From positions 2,704,025 through 2,768,024 of the forward strand of contig CM030869.1 of assembly GCA_018105865.1 (NCBI GenBank): a stretch of DNA of 64,000 nucleotides, given 5' to 3'. Position 1 is the stretch's first letter; the number at the start of each line of letters is the position of its first letter. Source of the stretch: Metaphire vulgaris (Eukaryota > Annelida > Clitellata > Crassiclitellata > Megascolecidae). The position numbers were made by a program, and so were the translations under genes. The notes below the pieces were generated by a model. It had not been told where the DNA came from. It saw nothing but the letters and a program-made list of their open reading frames with translations, and did no database searches. Positions 36,093-54,634 of the stretch are shown piece by piece.

Positions 36093-36347
36093 ATCTCTCT
36101 CTCTCTCTCGTTCTCTCTCTTTCTCTCTCTGTCTCTCTCTCTCTCTCTCTCTGTCTCTATCTCTCTCTCGTTCTCTCTCTGTCTCTGTCTCTCTCTGTCT
36201 CTCTATGTCTCTCCATGTCTCTCTCTGTCTCTCTCTGTCTCTCTGTCTCTCTGCCTGTCTGTCTCTGTCTCTCTCTGTCTCTGTCTCTCTCTGTCTCTGT
36301 CTCTGTCTCTGTCTCTGTCTCTGTCTGTCTCTGTCTCTGTCTCTGTC

Positions 36348-36432
<85 letters not shown>
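36093..36432. repeat. (CT)n/(GTCT)n array at the LINE 3' end
   Basis: Begins immediately after the AATAGAATAGAAT end of the 35003 LINE. Confidence 0.92.
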
Positions 36433-36437
<5 letters not shown>

Positions 36438-36743
36438 TATCCTATGGTAGTCAGTGGCGAAGGGACTGTTTTAAGTCAAGACAGCGAGAGACTTCCTAAA
36501 CCCTTCAATCTCTTTTTACTTGGCTCTTTCTCCGAAAACTGAGAAATAAACCTAAATTCCGCGTTTCTCTGTAAAAACGATGGATAGGGCCTCAAAGCCA
36601 TTGCGAAAATTCACACGAGCGATTGATGGTTGGGTATATTAAAGAGCTTAGGTCGACTTTGTGCAGGGAATAAATTATTGGGACCTACAAGGAAAGATAA
36701 TATAAGATAACAGAAAGACCTAGCGCTAGCTGTCTATTATAAT

Positions 36744-36951
36744 CAGGGTTTAATCTAGGCCGTTTCCGGAGAGGAAAACTGCCCTTTTCCCCGGACATTT
36801 CAAATTCTCCCCCTCGAAAATTTTGACATACTACATCAACTAACAGCAGCCCCTTAGCAGAATCCCCCGGCTTTGGCAGTTCGTCCCCCCCCCCCGGCTT
36901 TTTCAGTTTCTCTCCCCCGGAGTCAAGGAGTCTAGATTACTGTAAACACTG
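36744..36951 (-). mobile_element. MITE family CAGTGTTTAATCTAG
   Basis: It runs CAGGGTTTAATCTAGGCCGT to TAAACACTG with GGCCGTTTCCGG and CCCCCGGCTTT blocks, the same family as at 4799 and 17060. It sits in the 1 kb gap upstream of the PLAT gene 3' end. Confidence 0.75.
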
Positions 36952-37511
36952 CTTTTAATGACCACTGTTTGTGTGAAACGTTGGATTAAATTGAAACTAT
37001 GGAACACGGTTAGGCCAATTCATACCATTTTAGTAACATATTAACATATTGGTGCCTTAAACAATATTGCGTTGTGACATAAAAAAACGCGCCTACTCGA
37101 ATGACCATTAAAGGTTTTGCTTAATACAGATTTAGATTAGGGATTTAACAAGATTGTATAGGAATATTATTAATATTAATATTGTTTCATTGTTTTAATG
37201 GAGGCAGCTAAAGAAAGAAAACAGTGAAGAATTATAATTTTTGTTCGACGTTGTAGCCAACCATCGCATAGCAACGACGGCATCATGACAAGCCATGACT
37301 ATATTTAGAGACTTCCTTCGACGAAGTGTCAGTTTTTCAGTAATGGCTAGCCAAGAGTATTAGAATGTGCATGGTTTAAAGACGCCTAATATCCTAGATA
37401 TCGAGAAATGAAATTCTATGCAGACCGTTCAATGTGCATGTCGAAAAGCTATAAAGCTATAAAAAATAAATCGGCCCAGAACCTCAAATTTCAGAGTGTA
37501 AATAATAATAT

Positions 37512-40500
37512 TCACCACATTCGACCAAATCTAGTACGGTTCTTCCTTAGTTTATCATCATCATCAAATCTAGTACGGTTTTTCCGTAGTTTATCAGCAT
37601 CTTCTTCTTTTTCTCCTCCTCCTCCTGCTCCTCCTGCTCCTCCTTCTCCTCCTCCTCCTCCTTCTCCTCCTACTCCTCCTTCTTCTTCTTCTTCTTCTGT
37701 CTCTTTTTCAGTTTTATCTACAAGAAGGTCTACAGAAGTTTTTCCGTCACCTTCGTCAGTTGCCAGCCATCGATGACAGGTAAACCAAAAGCACAAATGT
37801 AGATCCTCATCAGTCACTTGAACCTGGAAAAATGAAATGTAGCTTTAAAATAAACTTATGAACAGTTAAAACTACTGCAAATATCGTAGCAACTGATTTA
37901 AGTCCTTGGAAAACTCTTGCAGGATAGGCCTTCATTCAAAGGCGTAGCGACGGGAGAGTATATCGGTATATACCCCTCCCCCCAAATCAGTCTACCTTAA
38001 AGTTTTTTTCTGTGATTTATATGTGGTAATATGTGGTTATATGTAGTTTATATGTTTTGTAGTTAAGGTTTATACTCCCCAACATGTATACCCTCCCAAA
38101 TCAAATTCCTGGCTACGCCCCTGCCTACATTCCTTATACATCAATTCGTGACTTCGTTTTAAGTAGTAGAAGTAAAGAATGCTGAATTTTAATAATTAAT
38201 AATAATATTTAATTAATTAATTAACAGAATTTACAATCGGTCCAGCGATTTTACCTCCTGTAGAAACCAACTAGGTTTTATTCCGCCGTTGTCATGTCGA
38301 ATCCTTGAAAAAATATACATTTATTTATGAAAGATTACATAGCGTCACACGTGTAACGATAATGATAATTAATAGGAATATTGTTGAAATTTTAATTCTA
38401 CATTTTGCACTCTCTTAGCGCAATTAGTAGTAGGCCTACTGAAGAGTAACAGTCGATGATCGTACAAATGCATCGGCAGAAGACAATGTCAGTCCAGTGG
38501 CGGCTCCACGTGGGGGGGGTGAGTGGAGATGCATCCCCCACCGGACTTTTTTGCTTGTGAAGCCTGCTTTTGAGTAAACGTCTAGTAAAACTACGGGAAA
38601 AACTGCGGATGACCTTTTTTGGCTTGTCAGCCTATTTTTTGGTAAAAGTGTAGTAAAATTAGGGGGAAAATTAATTATCTTTTGTCAGCCTTTTTCGGGG
38701 CAAAGTTTATTGATTTCTTCCTTCTCTTTTCATCCACGCACCAACTTCCTATGAATTCATCCCCCCCCCAAGGAATCCAGGAACCGTCACTGTCAGTCTG
38801 TAAGGAAAACAAAATGAACCTTCATGTGTAAGTTCTAAATAAACTGGCTAGAGCAATATAGCTCTGAGACCGTGGCAAACTTTGTTTAGTAGACAGTTAA
38901 TAGGCTAATACATACCATTGCATTAAGACTTACACTACGTACAAATGAAATGTGTTGGTAAAAAGGGCAGTGGCAAGATGGGAAATGGTTGATTTATCCA
39001 CGTGACCTCCAATTATACTTATATCTCTGGCATGCGCGTGGGCAGTATGCCTATTCGGTGTCCAGACAAAATAGCGCCGACAAAACAGCGCCGACAAAAC
39101 AGCGCCGACAAAACAGCGCCGACAAAACAGCGCCGACAAAACAGCGCCGACAAAACAGCGCCGACAAAACAGCGCCGACAAAACAGCGCCGACAAAACAG
39201 CGCCGACAAAACAGCGCCGACAAAACAGCGCCGACAAAATAGCTCCAAAACCCCCGACAAAATAGCGCGACGTAATCGTGCGATATGAACGGAGCGACAA
39301 TAATAAATAGATCTCATACTCGGCTATGAGATGTCAAGGATATTAGAGACATTTTTCATAGTTTAGTATTTGCTTCTACGTTATTGATTAATATGAAGAC
39401 ATTTTTCACAGTTGTAACATTATTGCTTACTACGTTTATTAACTGTTTGTACTTATATAATATCATGAATGATTGTTCTAAATTACATTAGTCCTGACGT
39501 TATTGATTAATATAAAGAGACATTTTCATAATAATAATAGCTTTGATGCTGTATTAATTTTAATAAACAGGTTGTTAAGTTGAAAGTTGCGCTCTCTATC
39601 GGTCCTGCTTCGACGCTATTTTTCCGGCGGTCATTTGTCGGCGCTCATTTGTCGGCGCTATTTTGTCGTGCGCGATTTTGTCGGCGCTATTTTGTCGGCG
39701 CTCATTTGTAGGCGCTACATTGTCGTCGCGATTTTGTTACGGTGCCGACCTACGCAAGCAATTCAGTTTATTCCTTCTGATAAAAGCTAAAATCTTAATT
39801 TAATCAATGGTTGATGCAGTCGATAAGGTAATTGTGAGAAAACTATAATAAGTTTTACCGAATTTTTTCAATACGTTTTCCGAGGTCGATCGTTTGAATT
39901 TCGAAGTGGTCCTTGTTGCCTTGTTCAAAGTCATTCACCCATTTATTGTCCAAAAAATATTCACTAGAATTGCGCTTTGTGCCAAATAGAACCAGATAGA
40001 CACTAGCATCTGTACCTGCACCGTCCATACTGCCAGTCACAACTTTCACATCATATTCTAAAACCAGCAACATTCCAATCCATCGTTAAAGCATTAGAAA
40101 CTTCAAAAAATGAATCTGCAATCATGTGGAAATATGACGACGTCACAATTTTGACTTGCAACAAACTGCGATTCTAGTTTAGACAAACTGCTTTTAGTGA
40201 GACTGTCAATGGTCCCAATGCTTTCATTTATATACAGTATATCTTCTGAGCTTCATAAGTTTTAGATTTTGTTTATCGGGTTCTTCTACTTCGCGGCTTC
40301 TTCTGCAACAGCCACTTCTCTGGCAACTTCTCTGGCAACTTCACTTCTCTTTGACAGGTACCAGGGAAAAAGAAATTTTAAAAATCGGAGAAGGAGGAGG
40401 GAAATTTAAAAATATTCTGAGTGCTATTCATTATTGTTCATGATTTTCAATTAATTAGGCAAAAATAATAAAATAGTGATACCAGATTCACCGACTGATT

Positions 40501-40602
40501 GAGGCAACAATTGGTTAAAAGTAAGAAAATCTCACGTTTGCCGTTGCTGCTGTCCAGGAAGCAACCAACGACCGAAATCAGAGTCAGGCTTAAGAGCTTC
40601 AT
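37512..40602 (-). CDS. Secreted single-PLAT-domain protein
   Basis: Four exons: 40602-40536, 40057-39859, 38303-38255 and 37823-37512, with matching phases, give 208 residues. Residues 1-22 (MKLLSLTLISVVGCFLDSSN) form a signal peptide. The PLAT/LH2 beta-sandwich follows: YDVKVVTGSMDGAGTDASVY, then IRHDNGGIKPSWFLQE, then CHRWLATDEGDGKTSVDLL, all hallmark PLAT positions. The last about 65 residues are a Glu run, a Gly/Glu-rich stretch and a tandem-repeated KLRKNRTRF motif. PLAT domains bind lipid or protein partners. Small secreted PLAT proteins are common in invertebrates, but the specific role here is unknown. Confidence 0.8.
37937..38123 (+). mobile_element. MITE family CAGGGGCGTAGC (PLAT-gene intron)
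   Basis: Ends CAAAGGCGTAGCGACGGG and GGCTACGCCCCTG, flanks CCTTCATT/CCTACATT. It has the family interior TATATCGGTATATACCCC. Confidence 0.85.
38495..38792 (+). mobile_element. hAT-type MITE, CAGTGGCGGCTCCACG
   Basis: It starts CAGTGGCGGCTCCACG and ends GGAACCGTCACTG. TGTCAGTC occurs on both sides, overlapping the last two bases of the element. The interior has repeated CTTTTTTGGCTTGTCAG motifs shared with other G-rich MITEs here. It lies 190 bp upstream of a PLAT-gene exon. Confidence 0.75.
39053..39750. mobile_element. Foldback element with tandem-repeat arms
   Basis: The left arm is twelve tandem 14-bp units GCGCCGACAAAACA (39074-39241). The right arm (39605-39745) has the reverse-complement motif GTCGGCGCTATTTTGTCGG in irregular spacing. 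Outer ends CGGTGTCCAGACAAAAT and ATTTTGTTACGGTGCCG are also inverted. The AT-rich centre has no coding capacity. It lies between PLAT-gene exons. Confidence 0.75.
40536..40602 (-). CDS. Signal-peptide exon of the PLAT protein
   Basis: The exon begins MKLLSLTLISVVGCFL, a short basic start followed by a hydrophobic core, and ends in phase 1 before GTGAG. An in-frame Met ten codons upstream gives a poorer signal, so the inner Met is preferred. A TATA-like stretch (CTTTTATA on the coding strand is complementary to 40675-40682) lies about 75 bp upstream and may be the promoter. Confidence 0.7.
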
Positions 40603-40842
40603 GCTGATGGAATATTCCAATATTACGCCCAAATAACTTCGTCCCGAAATAGTAATGGCCGTTGGATTGAGGCTTTTATAGGCGTCTGTTATCTTAAGAG
40701 CATCTTGACCATCTGGTTTTTGCCGTGCGCGACAATGAACATAGCTAGATCATCCTTGGAAAAACAAATCCGAAAATATTACCAGAACAAAGAAGTAGAA
40801 AATCTATGATAGCGCAGACGATAAGAACGTGAGCATGCATAC

Positions 40843-41204
40843 CAGAGGCGTCAAACACATACGGCCCGCGGGCCGCATACGGTCCGCGAAAGCTTTTCAT
40901 TTGGCCCGCGTGTATACGTGGCTGAATAGGCCTACACGAAAAAACTTTTTATGTTTAATTAAAGGCACTTTATTTAAGACGTGCTCAAAAGTGCATATAT
41001 GAAAATCGGGAATCACATGCATTATATAAAACTTAAATTTTTACATGCGATAGAAATAAAATAAAATAAAATTGAGACAATTTTTATGCTGTTTTGTACG
41101 ATGGGTCTACTGTAGTTCGTGTTGATGCTATGTACAAATCTGGTCCGCGACAACCACAAAGACTTTTATGTGGCCCGCCATATGAAATGAGTTTGACATC
41201 CCTG
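40843..41204. mobile_element. hAT-like MITE CAGAGGCGTCAAACA
   Basis: Ends CAGAGGCGTCAAACACAT and ATGAGTTTGACATCCCTG, with GGCCCGCGGGCCGCAT near the left end and GTGGCCCGCCATATG near the right. No clear target duplication. It sits between two copies of a locally duplicated segment. A solo left end occurs at 9689. Confidence 0.8.
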
Positions 41205-41515
41205 ATGTGATCATGGCTAAAACATCTATGGAAAAACAAATAAGAAAATGTCACCAGAACAAAGAAGCAGAAAATCTACGAGAGCGCAGACGATAAGAAC
41301 TGGACCATAACTCTAGTCGCATTCCTGATTACGTCCATTCGTCCTACACCTTGCAGGTGCGCACACTTCAAAACAGTTTCATATATTTTAGAATCGTGTA
41401 GTTAAACATTATTCTTGTTCAATATACTTATTAATGTAAAGTCTAATCTAATTAATTTTCATTGGCCCTGTTTCGACACAGTGTTACGTTACTCTACTTC
41501 AGGCGTACTCAAACT

Positions 41516-41703
41516 CCAGTGTTTATTCTAGCCACCTTGACATTGGGGGGGATTTTTAAATGTTTGGGGGGACAAGGTCTGAGTCTCCACACTTTTGGAC
41601 GGGAAATTTCCACCACCCAGCCAACATATAAATTTTTTTTTGGGGGGGGGGAATTTTAAAACTGGGGGGAATTCCCCCCAAAGAAGGTCTAGAATAAACA
41701 CTG
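41516..41703. mobile_element. MITE family CAGTGTTTATTCTAG (copy 1)
   Basis: Ends CAGTGTTTATTCTAG and CTAGAATAAACACTG with the exact duplication CTCAAACT (41508-41515, 41704-41711). The interior consists of G runs and AATTTTAAAACTGGGGG. Confidence 0.88.
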
Positions 41704-42430
41704 CTCAAACTCTTTCGAAACCCGTCCACATTCTGTCTTCCATCGTTCGTGAGAGTCCATTAGTTACAACGAAAGTCCTATATTACTTGCGGTTTGGACC
41801 GTGGACGAGGGGCCACGGTTTGATATGTAGACAACCCAGTGATGGGTTTAAGATTACTAGATTAGTAACATTACACTTCTGAACTGCGGATGAGAGGTCA
41901 GATCAAGGTAGGAAGCAGCACATAATGATGCTATTAAGCCAAGATAGCTTCTGTCCAATGCGTTTTCTTGTGCTAGTCATTTTCTTATTCGCCTCTTTTT
42001 ATTTTACGGTGTCTGTGCAGGTCCTTGCTACATCTCGAAAGTGTCGTAGTTTGCGAGTTTTAAAAGCTGTCTATTTGTTTGGAATTGGCATTGTCCGGGA
42101 ATGTCCGCCTTGTTAACCTCTGGGAATGTCCGCCTTGTTAACCTCTACGTTTACTAGCTCTCTAGCCAGTGTTGGAGTTGCCGGGGAGTTTTTTTTTTGG
42201 GGGGGTTGAACCCTTTCCCCCAGCTAACTTTGCACAGATCATACATTTTCGCATAATATATTGACGTTCAGCTGTTGGTTGCAGTTTTTCCAGTGAATTT
42301 TAGTCTAATGATAATTAACCCCCAGCTCAAATTTCACACTGTCTCTAGTCAAGTCCGCACATTGATTTGTGTTAAAATTCACGATGCTTGCTTTCCAGCG
42401 CTATTGAACTGCGATCCAAGCAATCTGTAG

Positions 42431-42616
42431 CAGTGGCGGCTCCACCGGGGAGCCTGTGCCCCTTATTGAGTGTCTGGCCCCCAGTGCCCCCAGCTGGGAC
42501 CCAATACTTAATGCTTTAATGCTACATACATTAAACAACAAATAGTTAGCCCCCCATAAGTAGAAGTTGCCACCCCAACGGCCCTCCCCACTTGCCAAAT
42601 CCTAGAGCCGCCACTG
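42431..42616 (-). mobile_element. hAT-type MITE, family CAGTGGCGGCTC (copy 6)
   Basis: Same family in reverse orientation, with the exact duplication ATCTGTAG at 42423-42430 and 42617-42624. Confidence 0.9.
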
Positions 42617-42796
42617 ATCTGTAGGCCTACCATCGCGGTTCGTGCATCTTGTGAGATCAGCGGTTAGCCAGAATACCAGAATATGAGGCATTTTTCCTCC
42701 CCAAAGTATTGATGAGCATAAAGGTCGTCGTCTCAAACGCTTTAATGCATGGAGGCATTATGCTTTAAAAGTGTGTAAGAAACCGACCGTGCATAG

Positions 42797-43117
42797 ACAG
42801 TGTTTATTCTAGGCCTTCTCTGGGGAATCCCACCCACCCAAGTTTTAAAATTCCCCCAATTTTTTAAATGTTGCATGGAGGGATGGAAATCCCCAAAGTG
42901 TGACGACGGGGGTTATTTTTGTAGAGAGGGGAAAATGTAATGACGACAATTATTTTGCTTGCCAGGGCATTTGAGAAGGGTAAAAAAATATTAGGGAGGT
43001 AGGGAGGATTACCTTTTTTCTGCTTGTCAAGGTTTTTGGAGACTCAGACCTTGTTCCCCCCAAACATTTCTAAATCCCCCAATGTCAACAATGTCAAGGT
43101 GGCTAGAATAAACACTG
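42797..43117. mobile_element. MITE family CAGTGTTTATTCTAG (copy 2)
   Basis: Ends CAGTGTTTATTCTAGG and CTAGAATAAACACTG with the duplication GTGCATAG on both sides (42789-42796, 43118-43125). Longer than copy 1 because of an extra TTTTGCTTG-containing interior. Confidence 0.87.
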
Positions 43118-43291
43118 GTGCATAGAGATAGGAAATTCTGTATTTACAAAATTAAAAATACTTACAGTCACGTGCAATAATCAGATATTGTCTGGAGAAT
43201 TTCGTCATAAAAAAACCAGAAAACCTGATATGAGACTTTATTGCACATCAATTAAATCTTCAATCTGTATCTACAATTTATCAATATTACA

Positions 43292-43344
<53 letters not shown>

Positions 43345-43498
43345 GAGACAATTGTAAAAGAGCAGTGGCAACAGCACAGGCAGTCATTAACGCTTTTAAC
43401 AAACGCCATTTAATTGTATACAGTAGATTTAAATTGTATACTGTAAAGGACTTTATACAATTGTATACCCTACTGAACCACTAAACCTTGTTATATTA

Positions 43499-51499
<8,001 letters not shown>

Positions 51500-51737
51500 T
51501 CTGTACCAATCAGAAAAAAACAATATACAGCTGAAATTCGTTATCAGGGGCATAGCCAGGAATTTTACTGGGGTGGGGGGAAAGGGGTTAATGTGATTTG
51601 GGGGTATCAATCTTTAAAAAACTTATACTTTCCATAGAAAATCATGTTAGTGTAGGAAATACGATAACGAAATTCTATCAATGCTGTCTGTTAGTAAATG
51701 GTCAATAAAATAAGTAATTCTAATATACATTGTGTGT

Positions 51738-51754
51738 GTGTATGTATATATATG

Positions 51755-51811
<57 letters not shown>
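51738..51811. repeat. (TA)n array
   Basis: About 35 TA units 240 bp upstream of the D2HGDH start codon. Confidence 0.92.
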
Positions 51812-51813
<2 letters not shown>

Positions 51814-52708
51814 TAACTCCAGCACTGGTTCAATTGTGTGTAAATTTCATGCAGTCCAGACAATACTCATTCTGCGTTGTCCTAAAAACAAAGGTGGCCA
51901 ACATTTAATGGCTTTTTAGACCTTACTCATCATTCAGACAACTGCAGGCAGTATATCTGCTCCCACTAAGTCGGTCCTATTACCAATTATGACCAATCGC
52001 ATTCCATAATTCAAAAAGAGCTACTGGTAATTATTAGTTCAGAGCACTCCACTCAATCAGAGCATTCAAACCAGACTATCAATACCTACCTAAAGATACA
52101 ATTGATACAACAGTAACAGTTAAATCTAATCTAATCTCGGACTTCTATAGCGCCACTTTATAATGCATAGAAGCATCAGTTGATGGCACACCAAATCAAA
52201 ATCATTTAATATCCAGGTAGATGACAGAATAAGAGAAAAAGAGGTTCTCAGTTTTGTTCTAAAATTTTGGTACTGATTTTTTCAGTGTGCACATGAGGCT
52301 GAAGCAAAAAGTTCCTGAGTATGGTGCGGCCACTAAGACAACACAAGTACAAAAAACTGTCTGAGCATGAGAAAGTGAAGGAACTAATGCAGACGAGGAT
52401 CTAGTCGAGTGGTTTTTCGCATAGAGAATTTTGAATAGAGGCAGCTAGTTTCCTTCTAAGAAAGGGTTTTCTATAACAAAAGGCATTTTTAAAGTGTGTG
52501 TGGACCCCTCTTCAATTGAAAGTCAGTGAAGACTCTTACAAACTGGGGTTATGTGCTCACGTTTTGGGGGTTTTGAAACTACCCGAGCCAGTCAATTTTG
52601 AACTCGTCGGCATCTAGCAAGGTTGGACTTAGAGCTGTCAAAAGAAGGAATTGCAAAAAATCAAGACGACTAGACAGTGTGGCATTTACCAAGAGTATTG
52701 TTGTACGT

Positions 52709-52709
<1 letters not shown>

Positions 52710-52803
<94 letters not shown>

Positions 52804-52935
52804 TAGTAGTAGTAGTTGTAGTAGTAGTCTGTAGTAGTAGTATGAGTATATAGTATATGATGTGACATATGATATGACATATGATATGACAGTATATGAT
52901 ACTACTATCATCATCATCATCATCATCATCACTTT
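52710..52935. repeat. (TAA)n, (CAG)n, (TAG)n and (ATC)n arrays
   Basis: Compound array with a short CAG block (about nine units) and ATATGATATGACAT repeats, between D2HGDH and the SR gene. Confidence 0.92.
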
Positions 52936-53544
52936 GGATAAATATTTAACAGCTAATAGCTCATTTTGACAAAAATAGCTAATGCAAATACTATTATGAT
53001 AGCTAACAAGATTTCATCATTTACTTGAAATTAATCCAGTTTCAATTTCGATTTCTTAGCTTTAAACTAAACTTTTAAAAGTCTAATCATTTTATAACAG
53101 TTATTGTTTACTAACGATCCTGGGCCCATAAGGACTATGCCTGGGCCCAAGAACCTTCAAACCGAAACTAACCCAGGACCTTTAATCCGAGACTAAATAT
53201 CACTGAGATACCCCAAATGATCTCTTTGATACAATATACACGAACGTCCAATTTTATATTTATTGTGAAGCGAAAATAAATAACAGCTTAAAATTTCTTG
53301 CAGAAAATATTAGAGCAGATATTACGTGGCACATAGGCAAATAGTAAATTTTAAATGATATTAAGTCATATGAAACCTTGACAATGAACTTCAACGTAAT
53401 TACAGTCTTAGACTCTTAGTATACATTTCTCTAACATTTTTTGGCTTCATCTGCATTAGGCATCATGCAGATGTTATACCGACTATCACGATGCTATTAT
53501 TGTATACATTGATTTTGATGTTTCAGCCATCTATAACAACCCGA

Positions 53545-53700
53545 TCCGCCACCTCAAGAAAGCACTGACCTTTGCCCGGCCGACAGCTTGCCTTGCCTAT
53601 AGCTATTTCAGAAAAATTAAGCGCAAAAGAATAAGCAGCTACTACTGTACTATATTTATAAATCGCTATATAAATTTACGAGATTTTACTTACTTATTAT
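53545..53700 (+). mobile_element. SINE-like or LINE-tail repeat, CTTACTTA end
   Basis: A segment ending GCTATATAAATTTACGAGAT plus CTTACTTA recurs at about 15300-15410 and 45395-45515 (plus strand) and 1130-1205, 61066-61215 and 63055-63210 (minus strand). Shared blocks include TTGCCTATAGCTATTTCA and GAATAAGCAGCTACT. It is short, without coding content and ends in a simple repeat, as expected for a retroposon 3' end. Confidence 0.65.
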
Positions 53701-54436
53701 TATAAAGAAGTCTTTAAATGACCATGAAAATAAAGCGCTATATGAATCATGCTCTTGAGAAAAAATATAATGTTACTGTATATGGTAAACTGGTAAACTC
53801 TTCCGCCATTTTAAATTTATTTCCGTTGAAATTTGGAAACTTTGTCTGATTTTGCCATTTCGTAAAAATTATTTTCTTTGTTCCTTTGAACTAGAAGTGT
53901 GAATATTTCTATATTTGATCATTTAATAAATTACGGATTTGAAGATTAAAATTAACGGCGCTCTGCCAACATCTGCATGACTGTCTTGTGAGGAGACCCC
54001 CTTCCCAACAAAGTTCGATACTTGGGCTGCTAATCGTTTCCATATCATAGCGTAATTTAAAATGGCTTACAGGCAGATATTTTAAAAAATTTACAGTGTT
54101 TTGCACACAGACAAGTTGTTTTGCATAACTGAGTTCACAGTGGAAACTCACTGCCCTTTGGACGTTGACTATTGCCTGACAATACTAAGAGGCTGCGCTT
54201 GCCAGCTCCAGCTACTGTTGTGCTGCCTTCCACCATTATACTTACTTTGCAGTGATTGAAAAATTTGCTGCTGACAGAGATAGATGGCGCCAATGGGAAC
54301 TAGGACCTGCTTCCGGGCAGAGAACTTAAAGAAGACTTACTTAGAAACTCACCATGACAATACTCGTTGCCAGCTCCCTTACCATTATACTGCAGTGATT
54401 GAAAATTCTGCAGTTAATTTGGCAATAATTTTCTAG

Positions 54437-54634
54437 AAATGGGTCCACGTCGGAGACATTTCCATTAATGTCAAGATCAGAATTAGAAGGCACTGGTCCA
54501 GCAAGCATTTTTAATGTTGGTCAGTATGGTCGACTCGAAGAAGTGTGGATGGCAAGAACTCCGCCGTGCTTTGCATTCATCGTGTTTCGAAATCAGGACG
54601 ACGCCGAAGAAGCCGTTCGCAACTTGAATGGACA
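54437..54634 (+). CDS. SR protein RRM exon, frame-interrupted
   Basis: After the TTTTCTAG acceptor one frame gives KWVHVGDISINV (RNP2). The frame demanded by the donor gives SRSELEGTGPASI and GQYGRLEEVWMARTPP. The switch falls at AATGTCAAG (about 54478). Exon length 198 would be phase-consistent at 200. An ATG in the downstream frame (MSRSELE) could be mistaken for the start but would lose RNP2. Confidence 0.65.

Larger units (their letters stand above)
40603..43498. other. Gap between the PLAT and D2HGDH genes
   Basis: No gene seen. It contains a local duplication (40738-40830 and 41212-41300) around a hAT-like MITE, and MITEs at 41516, 42431 and 42797. An ATT array lies at 43300-43344 near the D2HGDH stop. 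Confidence 0.6.
51500..54436. other. Shared upstream region of D2HGDH and the SR gene
   Basis: The two genes diverge from here. A partial CAGGGGCGTAGC element abuts the D2HGDH start side (51547-51610). A LINE tail lies at 52115-52220 and simple repeats at 51738 and 52710. The SR gene's initiator exon should be in the right part but was not identified. Confidence 0.55.

Noticed and set aside
39053..39290. CRISPR-like regular array
   Set aside because: Units are contiguous without spacers and the window is a eukaryotic genome; it is a satellite arm.
38930..39317. ORFs with CRRCFVGAVLSAL or PTKQRRQNSADK repeats
   Set aside because: Read-through of the 14-bp satellite arm of the foldback element on both strands.
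53909..54151. 80-codon minus-strand ORF upstream of the SR gene
   Set aside because: Nothing recognisable, AT-rich, no splice partner; chance length for this composition.
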